Positions 23,474 to 29,599 of a DNA stretch of 29,599 nt are shown here, piece after piece; the first letter of the stretch is position 1; each line of letters begins with the position of its first letter. Below the pieces are notes generated by a model that worked only from the letters and a program-made list of their open reading frames with translations, was not told the origin of the DNA and ran no database searches. The stretch comes from DATNIC01 sp035604635. GTDB taxonomy: Bacteria > Vulcanimicrobiota > Vulcanimicrobiia > Vulcanimicrobiales > Vulcanimicrobiaceae. The stretch covers positions 1 to 29,599 of the forward strand of contig DATNIC010000203.1 in NCBI GenBank assembly GCA_035604635.1. Reading direction: 5' to 3'. A program made the position numbers and the translations under genes.

Positions 23474-24127
23474 GTGAGCCTCACCGTCCTCGATCATCCC
23501 GCGGTCGCGGACCGGCTTGCCCGCATCCGCGACGAGCGCACGCCGGGGCCGGTCTTTCGCCGGTTGATCGAAGAGCTCGGCGTCTTCCTCGCGATCGAGG
23601 CGACGCGGGACCTCTCGCTGCGCAGCGATCGGGTCACGACGCCGGTCGCGCCGGCTGCCGTGCAGCGCCTGGCGCAGCGCCCGGTCGTCGCACCGATCTT
23701 TCGGGCGGGACTCGGACTGCTGCCGGGCTTTCTTTCCGTGATCGACGACGCGGTCGTCGCCCATTTGGGAATGTATCGCGATCCCAAAACGCTTGACGCA
23801 ATCCCATATTACGCCAATGTCCCGCCGGATTTGACCGAGACGGACGTCTTCGTTTTAGATCCGATGCTTGCAACCGGACATTCCGGCGTTGCGGCGCTAG
23901 CCATGCTCGCCGAACGCGGCGCGCAGCGAATGACGTTCATCAGCGTGATCGCGGCGCAGCCCGGGATCGACGTGCTGCTCGCGGCGTACCCGCACGTGCG
24001 GATCGTCGCGGCTGCACTCGATGCGCGGCTCAACGATCACGGCTACATCGTCCCCGGGCTCGGTGACGCGGGTGACCGGATGTTTGGGAGCGTGACGTCG
24101 GTGCCGGTCGCAGTCCGCCCGACGTAA
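23474..24127 (+). CDS. upp: Uracil phosphoribosyltransferase
   Basis: 217 residues from the GTG at 23474, 4 bases after the glyA stop. The conserved opening VLDHPAVADRLARIRDERT confirms the start. Family motifs are VAPIFRAGLGLLPGF, LGMYRDPKTLDAIPYYANVP and the PRPP-binding loop DPMLATGHSG; the C-terminal DARLNDHGYIVPGLGDAGDR closes the uracil site. It makes UMP from uracil and PRPP in pyrimidine salvage. The loop HSG replaces the commoner GGS-like form but remains small and polar. No upstream leader fits attenuation. Confidence 0.96.
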   Translation: MSLTVLDHPAVADRLARIRDERTPGPVFRRLIEELGVFLAIEATRDLSLRSDRVTTPVAPAAVQRLAQRPVVAPIFRAGLGLLPGFLSVIDDAVVAHLGMYRDPKTLDAIPYYANVPPDLTETDVFVLDPMLATGHSGVAALAMLAERGAQRMTFISVIAAQPGIDVLLAAYPHVRIVAAALDARLNDHGYIVPGLGDAGDRMFGSVTSVPVAVRPT

Positions 24128-24162
24128 GGCGTTTTTCGCTCGCTCGGCGAAGAGTTTTGGCC

Positions 24163-24615
24163 ATGCGCCCCGGCTGGGACGAGTACTTTATGGAGATCGC
24201 GCGGACCGTCGCCACCCGCGCTACTTGTCCGCGCGCATCGGTTGGTTGCGTCCTGACTCGAGACCGGCGCATCCTGACGACCGGATATAACGGCGCGCCG
24301 CGCGGAGTCGCCCATTGCACCGAGATCGGTTGCTTAATCGAGAACGGTCACTGCCAGCGCGTGACGCACGCGGAGGCGAACGCGGTCGTCCAAGGCGCCT
24401 TTCACGGGATCAGTCTCGAGGGAGCGACCGCTTATTGTACCCACGAACCGTGCATCAATTGCTCGAAGCTCTTGATCAGCGCCGGCGTCGTGAAGATCGT
24501 CTACGCCGACGCTTATCCCGACGCGATTGCGAGCGAACTGCTCGCGGAAGCCGGTGTCGCGGTCGTGCGCTTCGGCCACCTTGAAGGCGTCGGCGCGACG
24601 AGGACGGCCGGATGA
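24163..24615 (+). CDS. comEB: Deoxycytidylate (dCMP) deaminase
   Basis: 150 residues from the ATG at 24163 (a TTG two codons earlier is less likely; GAAGAG lies about 9 bases before the ATG). Zinc ligands are His69 in THAEAN with catalytic Glu71, and Cys97 and Cys100 in HEPCINC. DEYFMEIARTVATRATCPRA and TGYNGAPRGVAHC are typical of dCMP deaminases. The enzyme gives dUMP for thymidylate synthesis. A short stem (TTCGC/GCGAA) lies in the 35-base gap after upp. The stop overlaps wecA by 4 bases (ATGA). Confidence 0.95.
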   Translation: MRPGWDEYFMEIARTVATRATCPRASVGCVLTRDRRILTTGYNGAPRGVAHCTEIGCLIENGHCQRVTHAEANAVVQGAFHGISLEGATAYCTHEPCINCSKLLISAGVVKIVYADAYPDAIASELLAEAGVAVVRFGHLEGVGATRTAG

Positions 24616-25631
24616 TCGGCATCCTTCTCGCTGCCGCGCTGGTCATCGCATGCCTGACTTCGCTGTTCGTCACGCCGTTCGTGCGGCGCCTGGCACAGCA
24701 CGTCGGGATGCTCGACGTTACCGGCGAGCGTCGCATGCACGCGGATCCCAAGCCGCGCATCGGCGGGATCGCCGTCTACTTGGGGTTTGCGTTCGCGCTC
24801 TTCTCGACGGTCGGCTTCGCGCTGCACTCCACGCCGATGTTCCACGATCCGGAGCAAATCCACAGTTTTCTCGGCTTGCTCTTCGGGGGTACGCTGATCC
24901 TCGGAATCGGAATCTGGGACGATGTGATGGGCATGCGTCCGCGCAACAAGCTCCTCGCGCAGGTCGTCGTCGCGCTCGTCTCGATGATCTATGGTTTTGT
25001 CGTCCCGGGCTTTAACAATCCGTTCGACCACAATCCGAACACGAATTGGATCGCGTTCCCGCCGTTGGTCGCCGTCCCGCTGACGCTCGTCTGGTATCTG
25101 GGCATGATGAACGCGATCAATTTCATCGACGGCCTCGACGGCTTGCTTGCGGGCGTCAGCGCGATCTCGGGACTCTCGATTTTCATCATTGCGATGCAGC
25201 ACGGCCACTCGGTCGTTGCGCTTGTCCTGGCGGCGCTGATCGGCGCGACGCTCGGTTTTCTGCCCTATAACTTCAATCCCGCGAAAATCATCCTCGGCGA
25301 CTCGGGCGCGCTGTTCATCGGCTATGTCTTCGCTACCGTCTCGATCATGGGCGTGGCGAAGAGCGCGATCGCGATCAGCCTCTTGATCCCCGTCATCGTT
25401 CTTGCGCTCCCGATCCTCGATACGGCCGTGACGATCGTGCGGCGCACCCGTGCGGGCAAGCGCATTACCGAAGCAGACCGCGGGCATTTTCACCACCAAT
25501 TGATTTTCAAATATGGGCTCAACGTCCGCCAAGCGGTCCTGCTCATCTACGTCGTCTGCATCGTCCTGGGTGCGGCGGCACTGGCGATCTCCGGCAGCTT
25601 TCATCCGACGAACATCGCCGGCGTTTACTAA
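24612..25631 (+). CDS. wecA: Undecaprenyl-phosphate N-acetylglucosaminyl-1-phosphate transferase (WecA/TagO type)
   Basis: 339 residues with about ten hydrophobic membrane segments. The cytoplasmic loops carry RRMHADPKPRIGGIAVY, WDDVMGMRPRNKLLAQ (the Asp-Asp Mg site), NFIDGLDGLLAGVSA and the GHFHHQL motif of the WecA/TagO group. It attaches GlcNAc-1-phosphate to the lipid carrier at the inner face of the cytoplasmic membrane, the first step for O-antigen, enterobacterial common antigen or teichoic linkage units. The next gene, wecB, provides ManNAc, which hints at a GlcNAc-ManNAc-containing glycan. Stop and next start overlap (TAATG). Confidence 0.95.
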   Translation: MIGILLAAALVIACLTSLFVTPFVRRLAQHVGMLDVTGERRMHADPKPRIGGIAVYLGFAFALFSTVGFALHSTPMFHDPEQIHSFLGLLFGGTLILGIGIWDDVMGMRPRNKLLAQVVVALVSMIYGFVVPGFNNPFDHNPNTNWIAFPPLVAVPLTLVWYLGMMNAINFIDGLDGLLAGVSAISGLSIFIIAMQHGHSVVALVLAALIGATLGFLPYNFNPAKIILGDSGALFIGYVFATVSIMGVAKSAIAISLLIPVIVLALPILDTAVTIVRRTRAGKRITEADRGHFHHQLIFKYGLNVRQAVLLIYVVCIVLGAAALAISGSFHPTNIAGVY

Positions 25632-26791
25632 TGCGCCCGTTGCGCGTGATGCCGGTCTTCGGGACGCGTCCGGACACGATCAAAATGGCGCCCGTCGTCG
25701 AGGCGCTTGCCGCGTCACGGCCCGCGATCGAGCCGATCGTTTGCGTCTCGGCACAGCATCGTCAGATGCTCGATACGCTGCTCGAGCTCTTCGAGATCAA
25801 ACCAGAGTACGATCTCGACATCATGGAAGAGCACCAGACGCTAGGCGACATTACGACGCGCGTGTTGGCGGGCATGGAGGACGTTTTGAAGCAGGCGCGT
25901 CCCGACGTCGTCCTCGTTCACGGTGATACGACGACGAGCACCGCTGCGGCGCTCGCTGCGTTCTATGCGAAAATCCCGGTCGGTCACGTCGAAGCGGGAC
26001 TTCGGACGCGAGATCGCTACGAACCGTTTCCCGAGGAAATGAATCGGCGCATGACGGGTGTGCTCGCATCGTTTCATTTTGCGCCAACCGCGACCGCGAA
26101 GAAGAACCTGCTTGCCGAGAACGTCGACCCGGCATCGATCGTCGTTACCGGCAATACCGTCATTGACGCGTTCATGAAGACCAGCGCCCGCGTCAAGGGC
26201 CGGGTGCCCGCGGCGCTCGAGGGAATCGATCCGGCCCGTCCGCTGATCTTCGTGACCGCGCACCGGCGCGAGAATCACGCTGCGATGCCGCAGATCGCGC
26301 AGGCCTTGGCCGATATCGCCGCCCTTCCCGAACGGCCGCAGCTGCTGTGGCCCGTCCATCCGTCGCCGATGGTCGCCCCGATTGCGCACGCGATCCTCGA
26401 CACCGTCGACGGCGTGCGCCTCATCGAGCCGATCGACTACGCCGACCTGGTCGGCTGCGTTGCCGCTTCGCATTTCGTTTTGACGGACAGCGGCGGTTTA
26501 CAAGAGGAAGCGCCGTGCCTGGGCAAGCCGGTTTTGGTGATGCGTGACGTCACGGAACGTCCCGAGGGGCTCGCCGCCGGGACGCTCGAGCTCGTCGGCG
26601 CCGATCGCGAAAGGATCGTTGCGGCAGCGCGACGGCTCCTGGTCGACGATGCCGCCTACGCCCGGATGGCTCGCGCGAGCAATCCCTACGGCGACGGCCA
26701 CGCCGGGACACGGATCGCTTCCTGGCTCTTGTGGCGTTTACGCGAGGGCGCACGACCCGACGAGTTCTCGGTCCCCGCGCCGGCGGCGTGA
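25631..26791 (+). CDS. wecB: UDP-N-acetylglucosamine 2-epimerase (non-hydrolysing)
   Basis: 386 residues, close to the 376 of E. coli WecB. The opening LRVMPVFGTRPDTIKMAPVVEAL, VHGDTTTSTAAALAAFY, VEAGLRTRDRYEPFPEE, GNTVIDAF, TAHRRENH and LTDSGGLQEEAP run in the family order, with Asp and Glu residues of the GT-B-like active site present. It interconverts UDP-GlcNAc and UDP-ManNAc. The association with wecA upstream and the ATP synthase operon downstream resembles tagO-mnaA-atp arrangements of other phyla. Stop overlaps the next GTG by 4 bases. Confidence 0.96.
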   Translation: MRPLRVMPVFGTRPDTIKMAPVVEALAASRPAIEPIVCVSAQHRQMLDTLLELFEIKPEYDLDIMEEHQTLGDITTRVLAGMEDVLKQARPDVVLVHGDTTTSTAAALAAFYAKIPVGHVEAGLRTRDRYEPFPEEMNRRMTGVLASFHFAPTATAKKNLLAENVDPASIVVTGNTVIDAFMKTSARVKGRVPAALEGIDPARPLIFVTAHRRENHAAMPQIAQALADIAALPERPQLLWPVHPSPMVAPIAHAILDTVDGVRLIEPIDYADLVGCVAASHFVLTDSGGLQEEAPCLGKPVLVMRDVTERPEGLAAGTLELVGADRERIVAAARRLLVDDAAYARMARASNPYGDGHAGTRIASWLLWRLREGARPDEFSVPAPAA

Positions 26792-26973
26792 CGCCGCTTC
26801 AGCTCGCCGGCGTCGGCGCGACCTTTGTCGTCTGGGTCCTAGCGGGGATGGCCGCGGGTATTTGGGCGCAACGCGCTACCGCACAGCCTGCGTGGGTGCT
26901 CGCCGGGCTCTTCGCGGGGATCGCAATCGGCGGATTTCTGGCATTTCGCCAGTTTGCTCGCTACATCGGCTAG
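26788..26973 (+). CDS. atpZ: AtpZ/AtpI-like small membrane protein
   Basis: 61 residues from the GTG at 26788, overlapping the wecB TGA (GTGA). Two hydrophobic helices (about residues 6-28 and 34-52) separated by a short loop, AQRATAQPAW, match the two-span AtpZ-like proteins encoded ahead of atpI and atpB, where they are proposed to aid ATP synthase assembly or Mg/Ca transport. Sequence is short, so assignment rests on topology and position. Confidence 0.72.
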   Translation: MTPLQLAGVGATFVVWVLAGMAAGIWAQRATAQPAWVLAGLFAGIAIGGFLAFRQFARYIG

Positions 26974-26984
26974 CTGCGGGTGCG

Positions 26985-27422
26985 ATGCATTTGGACGAGC
27001 AGGGTTCGCAAAATAAGGGCCCTAATACGGGGAACGCCGACGCGAAGGCTGATTTAAGCTCATATTATGCGCTTAAGCAGTTGATCGGTGTGCGGTCGCT
27101 GCTTTTCATTCTCATCCTATCCGCAGCGCTCGCAGTGCGAGCCCCCGTCATCGGGCTCGATCTAGCTCTCGGAGGCGTTTGCGGAGTCATCAACATGCTG
27201 CTGGTGATGCGCGCCAACGAACGGCTGCTCGAGGGTCGAACAGCGATGGGGGCGCACATCGGGGGGACGTTTATCCGCCTGTTCGTGTTCGGTGCCGTAC
27301 CGGTGTATGCGGCGACCATCGGCCCCTGGTGGGGGATGGGGGTTTACTTCGCCGGATTCTTTACGCCCCTCGCCCTTTACGTAGTGGTAATCCAAAGACG
27401 CTATAAAACGAGAAGCCCGTGA
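26985..27422 (+). CDS. atpI: ATP synthase subunit I (AtpI)
   Basis: 145 residues from the ATG at 26985. A polar, Gln/Asn/Lys-rich N-terminus of about 25 residues precedes four hydrophobic spans, including GVRSLLFILILSAALAV and FIRLFVFGAVPVYAATIG. This is the layout of ATP synthase protein I, which helps assemble the c-ring. The frame is open upstream, but the wecB region there is coding in another frame. It sits 11 bases after atpZ and overlaps atpB by 4 bases (GTGA). Confidence 0.82.
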   Translation: MHLDEQGSQNKGPNTGNADAKADLSSYYALKQLIGVRSLLFILILSAALAVRAPVIGLDLALGGVCGVINMLLVMRANERLLEGRTAMGAHIGGTFIRLFVFGAVPVYAATIGPWWGMGVYFAGFFTPLALYVVVIQRRYKTRSP

Positions 27423-28156
27423 CTGAATCTGCGCCCGGCACCCATATTCTCTGGCACTGGCCGGTCTTTGGCGAGGTCCACGCCGACACCGTGATCGTGA
27501 CGTGGGTCGCGATGATCGCCGGCATGGTGTTCTTCGGCAGGCTCGGGGCGAGCTATCGCCAGCACCGGGTCACGAAGCTGCAGACGACGCTCGAAGCGAC
27601 CGTCAATTGGCTTTCCGATCTCGCGATCAGCACGCTGGGCCGCAGCGGGGAGCGCGCGGTGCCGTTCTTTCTCTGCCTCTTCTTTTTCATATTCTTGCTG
27701 AACCAGATCGGTATGATCCCGTTCCGCGAGCTGGGCTGGTCGTACGGAGGTTCGCCGACCGCCGACATCAACACGACGGCCGCTCTCGCGCTAATGGTCT
27801 TCGTCCTGATCCAAATTGCCGCGATACGCCGGCACGGCCTGAAGTTCTACGCGCACTACTTTACGCCGTTCTGGTGGCTCTTCCTGATCAACATCATCGA
27901 GGACCTCGCGCGTCCGGTAACGCTCGCGCTGCGGCTCTTCGGCAACATCTTTGCGGGCGAGATTCTGCTCTTCATCATCGCGAGCGTGATCGTTCAACAG
28001 GTATCGGTCGGTCCCGTGAACGTCTCGCTTGGAGTCGCCATCGTCGGACCCATCGTCGTCCTCCTCTTCAACCTTTTCGTAGGGACGTTGCAAGCGTTCG
28101 TCTTCACGCTGCTCACCATCGTCTACACGTCTTCAGCCTTCGCTGAAGAGCACTAA
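27419..28156 (+). CDS. atpB: ATP synthase F0 subunit a
   Basis: 245 residues from a GTG overlapping the atpI TGA. HILWHWPVFG leads, then five to six membrane spans; LARPVTLALRLFGNIFAGEILL contains the essential stator arginine (R172) of the proton half-channels, and the final helix reads LFVGTLQAFVFTLLTIVYTSSA. It forms the proton path against the c-ring in the cytoplasmic membrane. The 20-base gap to atpE includes GAAAGGGA, a likely ribosome site. Confidence 0.96.
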   Translation: MTESAPGTHILWHWPVFGEVHADTVIVTWVAMIAGMVFFGRLGASYRQHRVTKLQTTLEATVNWLSDLAISTLGRSGERAVPFFLCLFFFIFLLNQIGMIPFRELGWSYGGSPTADINTTAALALMVFVLIQIAAIRRHGLKFYAHYFTPFWWLFLINIIEDLARPVTLALRLFGNIFAGEILLFIIASVIVQQVSVGPVNVSLGVAIVGPIVVLLFNLFVGTLQAFVFTLLTIVYTSSAFAEEH

Positions 28157-28176
28157 AGTCCAGAAAGGGAAATCTC

Positions 28177-28464
28177 TTGAGCTCTGAGAGTCTGATCCTG
28201 TCGGCAATCGTCATCGGCTTCGCCGTCATCGTCGCAGCGGTTGCGTTCGGCTCTGCGATCGGCGACGGCATCGTCGCGTCGAAAGCCGTCGAGGCCATCG
28301 CACGTCAGCCGGAGGCGCGACCGAACATCTTCACGTTCATGTTCCTGGGCGTCGGCGTCCTCGAGGCGTTCCCGGTCATCGGTCTGGCGCTCGGGCTGTA
28401 CCTGTTCTTCGTCGTCGCCAACGTACCGGGGCTGATCGGCACGATCATGAAGTCGATCCACTAG
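28177..28464 (+). CDS. atpE: ATP synthase F0 subunit c
   Basis: 95 residues from a TTG at 28177, supported by the upstream AGAAAGGGA; E. coli c has 79. Two helices flank the polar loop ARQPE (residues 42-46). Helix 2 carries the proton-binding Glu63 in GVGVLEAF; the lack of the Na-type ES/ET pattern favours protons. Helix 1 has GSAIGDG with Asp30 facing the ion site, as in mycobacterial c subunits. The C-terminal tail continues about ten residues past helix 2. Confidence 0.95.
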   Translation: MSSESLILSAIVIGFAVIVAAVAFGSAIGDGIVASKAVEAIARQPEARPNIFTFMFLGVGVLEAFPVIGLALGLYLFFVVANVPGLIGTIMKSIH

Positions 28465-28472
28465 GCGAATCG

Positions 28473-28892
28473 ATGCTCTTCTCCATCGACGGCACGTTCA
28501 TCGTCCAGCTCATCAACTTCGCGATCTTCTTTGCGGTAGTCAATGCGATCTTCATCAAACCGGTCGGCGAGGCGATTGCGGAGCGCCGGAACTATATCGA
28601 TAGCCTCACGGCGGATTACGACGGTTATGCCGAGCTCATTGCCAAAATGGAGGCACAAGCCGAAGCGCAGCGGGCGGCGGCGCGCCGCGACGCCGACGTG
28701 CTCCTGACTGCGGCGCGGGCGGCGATCGCGCGCGAGGTAGATGCAATCGGCGCTGACTATGCCGGGCGGACCGCGCGGATCGTCGAGCAAGCGCATGCGA
28801 CGGTCGAACATGAAGTAACGAGGGCCCGTTCGTCGGAGGACCGGTTGGTCGGCGAATTGGCCGACGACATGCTCGAGCGAGCGTTGGCATGA
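28473..28892 (+). CDS. atpF: ATP synthase F0 subunit b, first copy (b' type)
   Basis: 139 residues. An N-terminal membrane helix (FIVQLINFAIFFAVVNAIFIKPV) with GEAIAERRNYIDSL is followed by a long charged Ala-rich coiled coil with no Pro or Gly breaks, the peripheral-stalk pattern. A second b-like gene follows immediately, as in the b/b' stalks of cyanobacteria, chloroplasts and alphaproteobacteria. Which copy is b' is uncertain. It overlaps the next gene by 4 bases (ATGA). Confidence 0.9.
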   Translation: MLFSIDGTFIVQLINFAIFFAVVNAIFIKPVGEAIAERRNYIDSLTADYDGYAELIAKMEAQAEAQRAAARRDADVLLTAARAAIAREVDAIGADYAGRTARIVEQAHATVEHEVTRARSSEDRLVGELADDMLERALA

Positions 28893-29383
28893 GCTACGAA
28901 GAGATCGCCATTTACAGCCGGATCATCGGGACGCTCGTCGTCTTCGGCATGCTGTGGTATCTGTTCGCGCGTTTCGCCGCCCCGGTGATCACGCGCGCAC
29001 AGGAGCTCAAGAATGAGGAGATCGCGCGGGCCGAGCGGCGGCGCACCGCGGAACGCACGCGGCTCGACACTATGATCGCCGAGCTTACCGAGGCGACGCG
29101 GGCCGCCGATGCGATTCGGCGCACCGCCGAGGACGTGGCGCGCCGCGAACGCGAACGGGCCGTTGCTCAGACGCGCGAAGCCGGCGAGCGCGCTCTGCGC
29201 AACGCCGACGGCGAACTGGATCGCGCCCGGGCGACGGCGCGCGATGCACTGCGCATCGAACTGATCGAGAAGGCTCTGCAACGCGCGAGTCGCGAGGCTT
29301 CGGCGCATGTGGATGCAAAGCGGAACGCCGCGTTGATCGACGAGTTCCTCGGCAAGCTCGAAAGGCGGGCGCCGGGTGCTTGA
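28889..29383 (+). CDS. atpF: ATP synthase F0 subunit b, second copy
   Basis: 164 residues. One N-terminal hydrophobic helix (IIGTLVVFGMLWYLFARFAAPV) precedes a long coiled coil rich in Ala, Arg and Glu, as expected for the stator b subunit. With the gene before it, it would form a heterodimeric stalk linking subunit a to the delta subunit and the F1 head. The start lies in the stop region of the first b gene, and its 3' end overlaps the atpH GTG by 8 bases. Confidence 0.92.
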   Translation: MSYEEIAIYSRIIGTLVVFGMLWYLFARFAAPVITRAQELKNEEIARAERRRTAERTRLDTMIAELTEATRAADAIRRTAEDVARRERERAVAQTREAGERALRNADGELDRARATARDALRIELIEKALQRASREASAHVDAKRNAALIDEFLGKLERRAPGA

Positions 29384-29599
29384 CGAGACGATCGCGCGAC
29401 GCTACGCCACCGCGATTTTTACCTTGGCTCAAGAGCGAGATGCGGTCGAACGCGTCCGCCGTGACTTGCACGCGATCCTCGAGGCGACGACTGCCGACGA
29501 CGGCGTACGGCGCTTTTTCTTGTCTCCGGTGATCGACCGGAAGGAGAAGGCCCGCGTCTTTACAGAGGCCTTCGCCGACAGGGTCGATGAAGTCGCCTT
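29376..29599 (+). CDS. atpH: ATP synthase F1 subunit delta, 3' truncated by the window
   Basis: A GTG at 29376 opens LDETIARRYATAIFTLAQERD, the standard delta (OSCP) start, followed by LSPVIDRKEKARVFTEAF, a conserved second motif. About 74 residues are visible, so the C-terminal half is missing. It binds the top of F1 and the tips of the b stalk. Position and overlap with the b gene continue the atp operon, where atpA, atpG, atpD and atpC are expected beyond the window. Confidence 0.94.
   Translation, partial: MLDETIARRYATAIFTLAQERDAVERVRRDLHAILEATTADDGVRRFFLSPVIDRKEKARVFTEAFADRVDEVA

Noticed and set aside
24128..24162. Stem TTCGC/GCGAA before comEB as a riboswitch or attenuator
   Set aside because: Only five base pairs, next to upp coding sequence, with no T-run or conserved motif.
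1..29599. CRISPR arrays, tRNA genes, insertion sequences or prophage genes
   Set aside because: No regularly spaced repeats, cloverleaf with TTCGA arm, transposase or integrase motifs were seen on either strand by eye.

Overview
This is a GC-rich, densely packed stretch of a bacterial chromosome. ADP-heptose adenylyltransferase, an LpxB-like protein and three heptosyltransferase-family (GT9) genes point to a diderm that makes lipopolysaccharide. The rpiB-glyA-upp-comEB-wecA-wecB-atp order is better known from Firmicutes-like and other deep lineages. The mixture, with split nitrile-hydratase subunits and compact overlapping operons, would fit an uncultured phylum such as Eremiobacterota (WPS-2). 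That placement is an inference; no marker here proves it.

Layout. (1) 1-8036, plus strand: a surface-polysaccharide cluster (rfaE2 end, LpxB-like, GT2, GNAT, GT9, GT9, GT2, GT9, GT2), mostly with start-stop overlaps. It runs into aspS (8026-9825). (2) 9866-16022, minus strand, transcribed dgcA > dgcN > peptide-binding lipoprotein > C39-like peptidase > trmL > family 5 uracil-DNA glycosylase > small ORF. The first four suggest salvage of D-glutamate or murein peptides. (3) 16128-18956, plus: an NMT1/SsuA-like binding protein, then a SoxC-like molybdoenzyme and a SoxD-like cytochrome c. (4) About 19007-19181, plus: a structured RNA that I identify as 6S RNA, overlapped antisense by the end of a sugar-phosphate-isomerase-like gene. 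(5) 19943-29599, plus: rpiB, a three-gene nitrile hydratase/thiocyanate hydrolase and a cupin, then glyA, upp, comEB, wecA, wecB and the ATP synthase operon from atpZ/atpI to the start of atpH.

The least ordinary signals are non-coding. A roughly 126-128 nt element occurs twice (6033-6160 plus; 12196-12321 minus). Each copy fills the gap between one gene's stop region and the next gene's start, in the direction of transcription. Each carries a hairpin with a compensatory base-pair change and ends in a small hairpin holding the likely ribosome binding site. A second repeat (9795-9824 and 9864-9893) supplies the last codons of aspS and of the opposing small ORF. GC-rich hairpins also lie at 3068-3086 and 16076-16114.

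No tRNA, rRNA, CRISPR array, transposase or phage gene was seen, and no gene-free stretch exceeds 300 bases.
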